Below are positions 9,248-17,550 of a DNA stretch of 32,761 bases, piece by piece. The number at the start of each line of letters is the position of its first letter. Position 1 is the stretch's first letter. A program made the position numbers and the translations under genes. Location of the stretch: positions 1 to 32,761 of the forward strand of contig JBBDXD010000023.1 of NCBI GenBank assembly GCA_040902535.1, in the 5' to 3' direction. The DNA is from Dehalococcoidia bacterium (lineage in GTDB: Bacteria > Chloroflexota > Dehalococcoidia > DSTF01 > JACRBR01). The notes under the pieces are model-generated. The model worked only from the letters and a program-made list of their open reading frames with translations. It searched no databases and was not told the DNA's origin.

Positions 9248-10744
9248 TTACTGCTCTCCACGCGAGTCCGCCGCATAGACGCCCGCAGATGCGCCGGCGA
9301 TCCGTCCAAAGACCGATCCGGCCATCAACCCCGAACCCCCGGCGTAGTTGAAGTAGAACAGCCCGCCCACCAGCTCGCCCGCCGCGTACAACCCGCGAAT
9401 CGGCCGCTCGTCGCCGTCCAACACGCGCGCGGACTCGTCGATCCGCAAGCCGCCGAACGTGAACGTGATGCCGCATGTGACCGCGTAGCCGGCATACGGC
9501 GGCGTGTCGATCGGCAGCGCCCAGTTGGACTTCGGCGGCTCGACACCTTCCGTGCGCTTGCCATCAAGCACCGTCGGGTCGAACTCGCCCGCTTGCACCG
9601 CCGCATTGAACGCCTGCACGGTCCGCACCAGCCCGGATCTGTCGATGCCCAATGCGTCCGCGAGCGCATCGACGGAGTCCGCCTCGGCTTTGCTCACCTG
9701 CCGGATGCGGTACTCATCACGCAGCAGGTGCGCGACTTTCGCATCGAAGATCTGAAACGCCGCGCGATGCGGTTGCCGCAGAATCTCGCGTCCGTAGCGC
9801 GCGTACGTGTAGTTGCGAAAATCGGCCCCCTCGTCGACGAACCGGTCGCCATCCACGTTCACGACAATGCCGAACGGGTATGAGTGCTTCTGGTACAGAT
9901 CGCCGATGTTCCGATTGCCGTATGGCGGCGCGTTCAAGTCCCACGCGACGGCGTGGCATCCGCTCCAGTGCCCGTACGACATGGCGCCCGCGTCCAGTGC
10001 CATGCGTATGCCATCGCCGGTATTGAATTGCGTGCCGCGCACCTTCGCCAGTTCCCATCCGGCGCCCAGGTAGCGCGCGCGCATCTCCGCGTTGGCCTCG
10101 AAGCCGCCGCACGCCAGCACGACGCTGCGCGCTTCGATCTCCCGCCGCCCCTCGGGCGTCCGGCACACAAGCCCCGCGCCGCGGCCGGTCGCGTCGATCC
10201 GCAGATCGGTCGCCTTCGCCTCGTACAGCACCTCGATACCGGCGCGCTCGGCGATCGCGAACAGCGCGTCCGACAGCCCTTTGCCACCACCGACGCACTC
10301 CGTGATCAGCCCGCCCCAGAACCGGCGGACGCCGCCGGACTCAAACGCTTGCCGCCCGTACTGCAACACCCACCTGACGCCGCGGTCGCGCATCCAGCAC
10401 ATCGTCGGATACGCGCGCTGCACGACGAGGTCAATGAGTCCGTCGTCGGCCAGGCCTTCGGAGACGCGCATCATGTCGGCATACATCTGCTGCGAGGGAT
10501 ACGCACCGACATCGATCGCTGCCGTCTCGGCTTCGCTCAGATCCGGGATCAACCGGCGGATGTCGTCGATACCCTCGTAAGGAAAGCGGAAGCCACCGCC
10601 GGTGAAATACGTGTTGCCACCCCGGAAATGCTCCGGCGCGCGCTCGAGCACGAGCACGCTCGCGCCTTGCTCGCGGGCCGAGAGCGCCGCGCACAGGGCG
10701 GCGTTCCCCGCCCCCGCGACGATGACGTCATACGTCTCTGTCAC
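9248..10744 (-). CDS. FAD-dependent dehydrogenase, tricarballylate dehydrogenase / flavocytochrome c family
   Basis: The 498-residue protein starts with GTG at 10742-10744. It has an N-terminal dinucleotide-binding fold (VAGAGNAALCAALSA, residues 9-23) and the ERAPEHFRGGNTYFTGGGFR segment typical of TcuA-like and fumarate-reductase-like flavoproteins. There is a second FAD contact near ARSVVLACGGFEANAEM. The C-terminal segment AGELVGGLFYFNYAGGSGLM closes the FAD site. Such enzymes oxidise or reduce C-C single or double bonds in small carboxylic acids or steroids. It is divergent from the CoA transferase gene, 105 bases away, so both may serve catabolism of one acid. The substrate cannot be told from sequence. 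No strong Shine-Dalgarno site is visible before the GTG. Confidence 0.85.
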   Translation of the reverse strand: MTETYDVIVAGAGNAALCAALSAREQGASVLVLERAPEHFRGGNTYFTGGGFRFPYEGIDDIRRLIPDLSEAETAAIDVGAYPSQQMYADMMRVSEGLADDGLIDLVVQRAYPTMCWMRDRGVRWVLQYGRQAFESGGVRRFWGGLITECVGGGKGLSDALFAIAERAGIEVLYEAKATDLRIDATGRGAGLVCRTPEGRREIEARSVVLACGGFEANAEMRARYLGAGWELAKVRGTQFNTGDGIRMALDAGAMSYGHWSGCHAVAWDLNAPPYGNRNIGDLYQKHSYPFGIVVNVDGDRFVDEGADFRNYTYARYGREILRQPHRAAFQIFDAKVAHLLRDEYRIRQVSKAEADSVDALADALGIDRSGLVRTVQAFNAAVQAGEFDPTVLDGKRTEGVEPPKSNWALPIDTPPYAGYAVTCGITFTFGGLRIDESARVLDGDERPIRGLYAAGELVGGLFYFNYAGGSGLMAGSVFGRIAGASAGVYAADSRGEQ

Positions 10745-10849
10745 TGAGCTATCATGCGCCCGCGCTCCCTAAGGCTCCACCACGACGTTTGACGCCGGCC
10801 TCTCCGTCGCGGGAGAATCAGCGCGCTCGAACCACAACACGGAGGCGCC

Positions 10850-12175
10850 ATGCCCGCAGCCCTTTCGGGGATCACCGTCATCGACTTCACCGAGTACATC
10901 GCCGGCCCCTACTGCACGATGATGCTCGCCGATATGGGCGCCGACGTGATCAAGGTCGAGCGGCCGCACGGCGACGCCTGGCGCCACACCGCACCCGTGG
11001 CGCCGTACGAGGGACGCGTGGCGCTCGGCGTGAATCGCGGCAAGCGCAGCATCGCCATCGACCTCGCCGCTCCCGCGGGGCAGCAGATCGTGCAGAAGAT
11101 GCTCGCGCAGGCCGATGTGGCGGTGATGAACTACCGCCCCGGCGTCGCGGTGCGCCTGGGCATCGGCTACGACGAACTCGCGGCGGCGAACCCGCGCCTG
11201 ATCTACTGCGAGAACAGCGCTTTCGGCCGCGAAGGCCCCTACGCGGGGCGTCCCGGCTTCGACATCCTGTCGCAGGCCGCGACCGGCATGATCCTCTACG
11301 AGAACAAGGTCGAGCGCGGCGGCACGCCCGGTTACATCTCGACACTCGCCGTCGCGGACCTGACGACCGGCATGTTCATGGCGTACGCCGTCGTATCGGC
11401 GCTGTTCGCACGCGCTTCGAGCGGCCTCGGTCAGCGAATCGAAACGAGCCTCTTCGCGTCGGGGCTCGCGGCGCAGTACCGCCCGCTCATGTCGATCGAA
11501 GACACGGACCGCCCGGTGCGCGAAGGATTCCTCGCTGAGCTGCGAGACCGCCGCGCCGAAGGCATCCGACACGAAGACGCGGAGGCGCTGCGACGCCAGT
11601 ACGTCTCGCCGCGCGGCCGCAATAACTACTACCGTGTGTACGAGACGCGCGACGCGCTCATCGCCGTCGCATGCCTGCAGAACGAACAGCGGCGTGCATT
11701 GCGCGACGCGCTCGGCGTGAGCGACCCGACGGTCGACGGTCTGCGCTACGACTGGTTTTCCGAAGAAGTGCGCAGCACCCACAAGCAACTCGGCGAAGAA
11801 ATGGAGAGCGCATTCCACCACCGGACGACCGCGGAGTGGATCGAAGCCTTGGATAACTCCGACGTGCCGTGCGGGCCCGTGAACTTCCCGGAGGAGATCT
11901 TCGAGCATCCGCACGTGCTCGCGAACGACCTGATGATCGATATAGAGCACGAGATCGTCGGCCCGCTGCGCATGCCCGCCTCCCCAGTACGCATGAGCCT
12001 GACGCCGCCCGCGACGCCGGCACCGCCGCCGCCGCTCGGCGCGCATAGCGTCGAGGTGCTGACGCAGTTCGGCTATCCGGAGCAGGAGATCAACCATCTC
12101 ATCGAGCAAGGCGTCGTGTGGACGCGCGAGCGGATCATCGAGCGCGACCGCAAAATGGGCGAAGGGACGCAGTGA
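10850..12175 (+). CDS. Class III CoA transferase, CaiB/BaiF family
   Basis: This family moves CoA from an acyl-CoA donor to a free carboxylic acid. The 441-residue product starts at ATG 10850, with GGAGG six bases upstream. The family N-terminus is clear: LSGITVIDFTEYIAGPYCTMMLADMGADVIKVE. The catalytic aspartate of the family is very probably D170 in LAVADLTTG. The stop is one base away from the next ATG (12177), so transfer of CoA and dehydrogenation of the product are probably coupled in one operon. The length is slightly over the usual 400 residues. The substrate is unknown; carnitine, bile-acid or formyl-CoA roles cannot be distinguished by eye. Confidence 0.92.
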   Translation: MPAALSGITVIDFTEYIAGPYCTMMLADMGADVIKVERPHGDAWRHTAPVAPYEGRVALGVNRGKRSIAIDLAAPAGQQIVQKMLAQADVAVMNYRPGVAVRLGIGYDELAAANPRLIYCENSAFGREGPYAGRPGFDILSQAATGMILYENKVERGGTPGYISTLAVADLTTGMFMAYAVVSALFARASSGLGQRIETSLFASGLAAQYRPLMSIEDTDRPVREGFLAELRDRRAEGIRHEDAEALRRQYVSPRGRNNYYRVYETRDALIAVACLQNEQRRALRDALGVSDPTVDGLRYDWFSEEVRSTHKQLGEEMESAFHHRTTAEWIEALDNSDVPCGPVNFPEEIFEHPHVLANDLMIDIEHEIVGPLRMPASPVRMSLTPPATPAPPPPLGAHSVEVLTQFGYPEQEINHLIEQGVVWTRERIIERDRKMGEGTQ

Positions 12176-12176
12176 C

Positions 12177-13334
12177 ATGGACTTCCGCTTTCCACCCGAA
12201 GAGGAAGCGTTCCGCGAGGAGGTGCGCCAGTTTCTGCGGGATGAGATGCCGCAGCGCGCGCCGGACCGGATCGACGCCTGGCAGTTCCATCGCCAGTTCA
12301 TCCGCAAGCTCGCCGAGCGCGGCTGGCTGACGCTGAGCTGGCCGAAGGAGTGGGGCGGCGCGGGCGCCGGCCATCTGCGACAACTCGTCTTCAACGAAGA
12401 GATGGCGCACGCCGACGCACCGGCGAACGACCTGGGCAGTGACCGCGTCGGACCGACGATCATCCTTCACGGCACCGACGAACAGAAGCAGCGTTTCTTG
12501 CCGGACATCATGCGCGGCGAGGCAGTCTGGTGTCAGGGCTTCAGCGAGCCGGGCGCCGGCTCCGACCTCGCGTCGCTGCAGGCGCGCGCGGTGATCGATG
12601 GCGACAGCTTCGTGATCAACGGCAGTAAGATCTGGACCAGCCTCGCGCATTTGGCGCAATGGATGGTCCTGCTCGCCCGCACGGAGCCTGACGCACCAAA
12701 GCACAAGGGCATCTCGTACTTTCTCGTCGATATGAACACCCCGGGCATCACGGTCACGCCGCTGGCCGACATGGCCGGACGGCACACGTTCAACCAGGTG
12801 TTCTTCCAGGATGCGCGCATCCCACGCGACGCGTTGCTCGGCGAACTCCACCGCGGCTGGTACGTGGCGACGTCCACGCTCGACTTCGAGCGCTCCGGTA
12901 TCCAGCGCGTCATCGGATCGATGCGTACGTTCGGTGACCTGGTGGACTACGCTGCCGAACTGGCAGCGGGCGGGCATCCGGCCATCGGATATGACAGCGT
13001 GCGTCATCGGTTGGCCGACCTGAAGATCGAATTCGAGGTCGGACGCCTGCTCTCGTATCGCGTCGCATGGTTGCAGAGCCTGGGTCGCGTGCCGAACTAC
13101 GAGGCATCGGTGTCGAAGTTGTTTGGCTCCGAACTGACGCAGCGCCTCGCGCGGACCGGCATGCAGCTTATGGGTCTCGGCGGCCAGCTTGCGCCGGGGT
13201 CAGCGTGGGCGCCGCTCGCCGGCCGCATCGAGTCGCTCTATCTGCAATCCGCTGCGCTGACCATCGCCGCGGGCACGAGCGAGATCAACCGCGGCATCAT
13301 CTCGACGCGCGGGCTAGGTTTGCCGCGCGACTGA
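12177..13334 (+). CDS. Acyl-CoA dehydrogenase
   Basis: This 385-residue flavoprotein has the typical architecture of an N-terminal helical domain, a beta-domain and a C-terminal helical domain. The FAD/substrate signature QGFSEPGAGSDLASL lies near residues 120-135. WTSLAHLAQWMVLLART follows, and the C-terminal AAGTSEINRGIIS is the usual closing signature. It introduces a double bond next to the thioester of an acyl-CoA. It begins two bases after the CoA transferase stop, so it probably acts on the CoA ester made by that enzyme. Electron acceptor genes (etfAB) are not in the window. It belongs to the shorter FadE-like group often found in multiple copies in Chloroflexota and actinobacteria. 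Confidence 0.92.
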   Translation: MDFRFPPEEEAFREEVRQFLRDEMPQRAPDRIDAWQFHRQFIRKLAERGWLTLSWPKEWGGAGAGHLRQLVFNEEMAHADAPANDLGSDRVGPTIILHGTDEQKQRFLPDIMRGEAVWCQGFSEPGAGSDLASLQARAVIDGDSFVINGSKIWTSLAHLAQWMVLLARTEPDAPKHKGISYFLVDMNTPGITVTPLADMAGRHTFNQVFFQDARIPRDALLGELHRGWYVATSTLDFERSGIQRVIGSMRTFGDLVDYAAELAAGGHPAIGYDSVRHRLADLKIEFEVGRLLSYRVAWLQSLGRVPNYEASVSKLFGSELTQRLARTGMQLMGLGGQLAPGSAWAPLAGRIESLYLQSAALTIAAGTSEINRGIISTRGLGLPRD

Positions 13335-13362
13335 CGTATGCGCGCGCGATGTCATAGCGTCG

Positions 13363-15198
13363 CTAAGCGAGACGATCGTCGATCAGCGCTCCCGCTACCA
13401 GCGCGTCGAAGTGCTCGAGTGCAGGGTCGCGCGGCGCGTCGATGCCGCGAAGCGGGCTCTGGTCATCCAGGTAGCGTCGCACGAACAGATCGGCCACGAC
13501 GCCCTTGCGCGTATCGCCAAGCTCGCGTAGCTCCCATTCGGCCTGCTCGCAGAGCAGAGCGCCTGCGTAGACGTCGCCCATGAACTGCGCCAGCGGGAAG
13601 AGACGCGCCTCCGCCGTCACGCGGTCCAACTCTTTCCAGGCTTCGATGGCAGCCGACAGGTCGTCGATACGGCGCGCAAGGACGTTCGCCGCCGGCGATT
13701 CGCCCGCGTTCGCCACCGCCTCGCGCAACCGCTCGACGAGCGGCACGTCAGCCCGATCGCGTTCGATCGCCCGTCGCACGTCCAGGCAGAGGATGTTGTC
13801 CGGGCCTTCCCAGATCGTGTTGACCTGCGCATCGCGCAGGATACGCGCCACCGGCCACGTCTCGATGTAGCCGTTGCCGCCGTGGATCTCGATCGCATCG
13901 CTCGCCATCGTGATGCCGAGACGCGCCGTCTTCAATTTCACGATCGCCGGCGCGATGCGCAGCCGTGCGCGGCTGTCGCGCTGCCGCTGGTGGTTCGCGT
14001 AGCCCGCACCGTCGAGCACGAGCGCCAGGCCCGCTTCGACATCGACGATCATTTCCGCCAGCTTGCGTCGCATCAGCGGGTGGTCGACCAGCGTTTTGCC
14101 GAAGGCCGCGCGCGAGCGCGCATAGCAGAGCGACTCGACGAGCGCACGCCGCGCGCACCCGAGGCCCATCAGCGCCACGCCGATGCGCGCGTCGTTCGTC
14201 ATCTGCATCATGCGGGCTAGCCCCTGGCCATCACCGCCGACATTCTCGGATTCGACGGGCGCGCCCGACATCAGGAATGCCTCGGCGTCGAGGAACTCGA
14301 TCTCGCACGAGGCGACCGAGCGCGTACCCAGCTTGTCTTTCAACTGGCGAATGTGGACGCCGTTCGGCGTGCCGTCGCGGCGCTGGCGCATGACGAGAAA
14401 CGAGCAGACGCCCTTCACGCTGTCCGGCGCGCCGATCGGCTTCGCCAGCACGACGAAGACCTGCCCGTTTGCGTTTGAAGCGAACCACTTGAGTCCGTTC
14501 AGCCGGTACGCGTCGCCGTCGGGTACGGCCGTCGTCTCCATCGCGCCCAGGTCCGAGCCGCCTGTGCGCTCCGTGAACATCTGCGCCGTCTCGCCTTCCC
14601 ATTCGCCCGAGGCGAACTTGCCCAGGACGAGTTCGCGGATGTCCGTCGGCGCGAACTCGGCCACCAGACGCTGGATCATGCCGGAGCCCGTGCCGATGGC
14701 GCAGGTCATGCCGACCTCCGCCTGGTTCAACATGTAGGACTCCGCCATCGCCGGCAGTTCGGTCCGCACGCCCGCCGCGCGCGCAGCCTCAACCAGTGCC
14801 GCCGATGAAAATCGGTTCGCAAGCACATCGCGCTTCGTCTGTTGCGCGGACTCGGGGATCACGACCTCGCTGACGTCGTGGCCCCAGCGGTCGTACTTGA
14901 CCAGGCGCGGCGGATTGCGGTCCGTCTCTTCCGCGCGACGCGAGACCTCCCCGCCCATCAGCTCTCCCCAGCGCTCGAGGTGCGGCTCCGCCCATGCCAG
15001 GTCGTCAGCCGGCATGTAGTAGCGCAGCGTGCGCTGCAGCGAGGGGTCGCACGTATACCAGTTCAGCCCCGTCGCCCCGGCATACTGCTCCGATGCATAG
15101 CGAGCCGCCTTCTCCGGCGTCGTGAAGGCGGACGTGGATGGCGAAGCCGTGCCGTTCGGCGCCGTCTGTTCGATGCGACTGCGGCGTTCGGTCGTCAT
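13363..15198 (-). CDS. Acyl-CoA dehydrogenase, AidB-like
   Basis: The start ATG at 15196-15198 is chosen because GAGGAG lies about eight bases before it; an upstream ATG at 15255 lacks this. The 611-residue product is longer than ordinary acyl-CoA dehydrogenases and matches AidB-like proteins. It has MFTERTGGSDLGAMETT (flavin and substrate region), GLKWFASNANGQVFVVLAK, and IHGGNGYIETWPVARILRDAQ followed by IWEGPDNILCLDV. AidB of E. coli is linked to the alkylation response, but many homologues act in fatty or branched acid metabolism. It converges on the previous dehydrogenase with a 28-base gap. Its strand and position suggest a separate transcription unit in the same catabolic cluster. Confidence 0.85.
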   Translation of the reverse strand: MTTERRSRIEQTAPNGTASPSTSAFTTPEKAARYASEQYAGATGLNWYTCDPSLQRTLRYYMPADDLAWAEPHLERWGELMGGEVSRRAEETDRNPPRLVKYDRWGHDVSEVVIPESAQQTKRDVLANRFSSAALVEAARAAGVRTELPAMAESYMLNQAEVGMTCAIGTGSGMIQRLVAEFAPTDIRELVLGKFASGEWEGETAQMFTERTGGSDLGAMETTAVPDGDAYRLNGLKWFASNANGQVFVVLAKPIGAPDSVKGVCSFLVMRQRRDGTPNGVHIRQLKDKLGTRSVASCEIEFLDAEAFLMSGAPVESENVGGDGQGLARMMQMTNDARIGVALMGLGCARRALVESLCYARSRAAFGKTLVDHPLMRRKLAEMIVDVEAGLALVLDGAGYANHQRQRDSRARLRIAPAIVKLKTARLGITMASDAIEIHGGNGYIETWPVARILRDAQVNTIWEGPDNILCLDVRRAIERDRADVPLVERLREAVANAGESPAANVLARRIDDLSAAIEAWKELDRVTAEARLFPLAQFMGDVYAGALLCEQAEWELRELGDTRKGVVADLFVRRYLDDQSPLRGIDAPRDPALEHFDALVAGALIDDRLA

Positions 15199-15322
15199 AG
15201 CGCAACTCCTCGTGGACGCCGCCCAACGACGGTCGGCGCGGCCAGTTGAGAGCATGATAGATCGCTGCGCGCCGGGCGGCTCTCGCGAAGCTCATCGAGC
15301 GGCGGTTGTCCACATCCCGTGA

Positions 15323-15712
15323 CGCCCGCAGAATGGGCACATCGACCTCGCAAAGCCGAAGGTCGATGTCGGACTCTTCACCGACGACCCCGAGCCCATG
15401 CTCGCCTGGTGGCGAGACGTCGCCGGACTGACGTACGAAGAGATGCTGCCGATGGGCGGCGGGCTGCGACAGCATCGCCACGACATGAACGGCTCCATCT
15501 TGAAGGTCAACGTGTCGCGCGACCCGCTGCCGTCGGAGCTTGAAGTAAGTCCGCTCGCTCGCTCGGTCTCGCCGCTGCCGTCCGGCGTGCAGAACTCAAA
15601 GCGAGTTTGGTGTTCTCGACGCCTCGCCGGCTCGACCATCGGACTGACATCGACCGCACGGGCCTCCCCTGGACATCTTCGATCAGTTCTGCGACGCCGA
15701 GGTATGCTGTGA
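15323..15712 (+). pseudogene. Glyoxalase/VOC-family relic
   Basis: One reading frame from 15323 encodes a convincing N-terminal VOC (glyoxalase/dioxygenase fold) piece, with PKVDVGLFTDDPEPMLAWWRD, a GLTYEEMLPMGGGLRQH stretch and HDMNGSILKVNVSRDPLP. Recognisable sequence ends near 15545; the remainder up to the stop at 15712 looks random. There is a stop just upstream (15320-15322) and no usable start codon before the conserved part. An ATG at 15333 is in another frame. The normal family length is about 150-250 residues, so at most a third remains. It appears to be a decayed gene that has lost its start and most of its C-terminal repeat. Confidence 0.5.
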
Positions 15713-15740
15713 CGCTCTATGCGTCACCTGGAGGCTGTCT

Positions 15741-16190
15741 ATGGACGAGTTCAAATCGGACCTTGCGGAAAATCTGAGAGCGGTCGAGGTGGCCCGCACC
15801 GCACTGCTGGAGCAGTTGCGAACGTTGCAACCCGACGATCTTCGCAGCACGCGGCGTGGAGGCTGGTCGGTGCAAGAAGTCCTTCGTCATGTGATCGATG
15901 CCGAGGTGTCCTACACAAAGGTCATCGGCTATCTGCGTTCGAGCCCGGTCGATCTCCCGAACGCGACCGACGAAGACGTTGCGTCGCCGAAAGCGGCGGA
16001 GGCTGCGTTGGCGCGCGCGCGAGAACGCCTCCTCGCGTTGATCCAGGGCGTCGACGAGCCGACGTTCTACGATCTTCGCGCGCTGGGGAAAGAGCAGTAC
16101 AGCGTCGTAAGCGTGCTGGAAAACGTCGCCAGCCACGACCACGAGCACTTGGAGCAAATCACGAAGACGCTGGCCTCAGCCCGCGTTTGA
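15741..16190 (+). CDS. DinB-like (DUF664-type) protein
   Basis: A 149-residue helical protein starts at ATG 15741, with GGAGG six bases upstream. It has the DinB/YfiT four-helix pattern: an N-terminal helix, GGWSVQEVLRHVIDAE with the first metal-ligand histidine, and HDHEHLEQI near the C-terminus with further histidines. Members bind a divalent metal. They include mycothiol- or bacillithiol-dependent transferases, but most are uncharacterised. The gene stands alone between a VOC relic and a convergent MBL-rhodanese gene one base away. The substrate is unknown. Confidence 0.8.
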   Translation: MDEFKSDLAENLRAVEVARTALLEQLRTLQPDDLRSTRRGGWSVQEVLRHVIDAEVSYTKVIGYLRSSPVDLPNATDEDVASPKAAEAALARARERLLALIQGVDEPTFYDLRALGKEQYSVVSVLENVASHDHEHLEQITKTLASARV

Positions 16191-16191
16191 T

Positions 16192-17550
16192 CTAGCGCTC
16201 AGTGGCGAAACCGGCGTCTCGCCACGCCCCCATTCCGCCGTCCAGGTTGGTTACAACCTTGTGCCCTGCTCGCTCCAACAGAGACGTGGCGCTTGCGGCG
16301 CGCTCGCCGTGACCGCAGTACGCGACGATCGGCCGATCGTCGGGCAGTTCGTCCACCCGGCGAGCCAACTCGCCAAGTGGGACGTGTATGGCGCCGGGGA
16401 TATGCTCTGCCGCGTACTCATCCCGTTCGCGCACGTCCAACGCCGTTGCTCCGGCCAGCAGGGATCCGCGGACCTCGGCAGCATCTGCCATCCTGGAGTC
16501 AGTGACGGGCAACCATGCTGCTTCCCACACATCGATGCCGCCGTCGAGCACGCCGCCGAACCGCTCGTAACCGACGAGCAGTGATTCGTCGATCACGCGC
16601 TCGACCGGAGCGTCGCCGGTGACGAACAGAAGCTGCGCGCCTTCCGGGACCAGCCATCCCAGCCACACCGCGAACGCATCTCGAAACGCGATGCTCAGCG
16701 AGCCGGGAATGTGCGCCCGGGCGTACGCATCCATCGGACGCGCATCGACGATCACCGCATCGCGTTGCAACGCGTCGAAGTCTCGCGCCGAAAGACGAGG
16801 AGGCGACGGGATATCGCGTCGCAGGCGTGGCACGTCCTGGTTGAATGCCCGCATCCTGAAGTAATACGCCGGCGCAGCCGGGAACGTGCCCGGGAACCAG
16901 CGCACGAAGTCATCCTCGTCCTCCACTCCCAACACCGGGTTCGATGCGCGTTCCTGTCCGAGCGTGGATGCGCGCTCGCCTCCGCTTCCAGCCGAGCAGA
17001 ACGATCCACCGCCATGCGTCGGATGCAACCATGTCTCGTCGGGCAGAGCGCTGAACGCGGTCGTCAACGTGCGGAACTGGGCGCGCGTCAGGCGCTCCGT
17101 CATGTCGGGCGTAATCAGATCGGTGCGCGCGGCCCCGCCTACGATGAGGGAGCCACCGCTAAACAAGACCGGCGGCTGCGAAGCTGTTCTCGCCACGTAA
17201 CTCAGATGCTCAGGTGTGTGGCCAGGAGTGCCTACCGCCTCGATCTCCACACCATCAAAGGCAAATCTCGCCAGCGCACCCACCGGCTCGTGTGGCAGGC
17301 GTGAGTGTGCGTCCCTGGGCAGGAAGAGTTTCGCGCCCACGGCAGCGGCAAGCTCGTGCGCGCCGCTCACGAAGTCCGCATGAAGGTGCGTTTCAAGCAC
17401 GTGTTCTATGCGCCAACGCCGATCGGCCGCCGCGTCTAGATATCGTTGGACCGAGCGATCGGGATCGACCAGTAACGCCGTGTCATTGCCGAGCCCGACC
17501 AGGTACGAACTGTTGCCGAGCCCTTCGTGCACGAATGGAATGATGTTCAT
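16192..17550 (-). CDS. MBL-fold protein fused to two rhodanese domains (persulfide dioxygenase-like)
   Basis: The 452-residue protein has an N-terminal metallo-beta-lactamase domain (1-230) and two rhodanese domains (about 250-350 and 355-452). This order resembles CstB-type persulfide dioxygenase-rhodanese enzymes. The MBL domain has THLHAD at 54-59 and GHTPEH at 110-115. Where these enzymes normally have an aspartate metal ligand (GDxL), it has SGGSL at 131-135. The first rhodanese lacks its catalytic cysteine (VTGDAPVER). The second has C412 in YCGHGER and should be active. An extra HPTHGGGSFC stretch at 176-185 offers another cysteine. ATG 17550 overlaps the MFS stop (ATGA), so translation is coupled. 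The likely role is handling of persulfide or sulfane sulfur in the cytoplasm; dioxygenase activity is doubtful. Confidence 0.85.
   Translation of the reverse strand: MNIIPFVHEGLGNSSYLVGLGNDTALLVDPDRSVQRYLDAAADRRWRIEHVLETHLHADFVSGAHELAAAVGAKLFLPRDAHSRLPHEPVGALARFAFDGVEIEAVGTPGHTPEHLSYVARTASQPPVLFSGGSLIVGGAARTDLITPDMTERLTRAQFRTLTTAFSALPDETWLHPTHGGGSFCSAGSGGERASTLGQERASNPVLGVEDEDDFVRWFPGTFPAAPAYYFRMRAFNQDVPRLRRDIPSPPRLSARDFDALQRDAVIVDARPMDAYARAHIPGSLSIAFRDAFAVWLGWLVPEGAQLLFVTGDAPVERVIDESLLVGYERFGGVLDGGIDVWEAAWLPVTDSRMADAAEVRGSLLAGATALDVRERDEYAAEHIPGAIHVPLGELARRVDELPDDRPIVAYCGHGERAASATSLLERAGHKVVTNLDGGMGAWRDAGFATER

Noticed and set aside
7377-9476. A 699-codon open frame on the minus strand
   Set aside because: It is antisense to the GGDEF-HD-GYP gene, is arginine-rich without domains, and arises from GC-rich codon bias.
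10769-12463. A 564-codon open frame on the minus strand
   Set aside because: It is antisense to the CoA transferase gene and has no recognisable domain.
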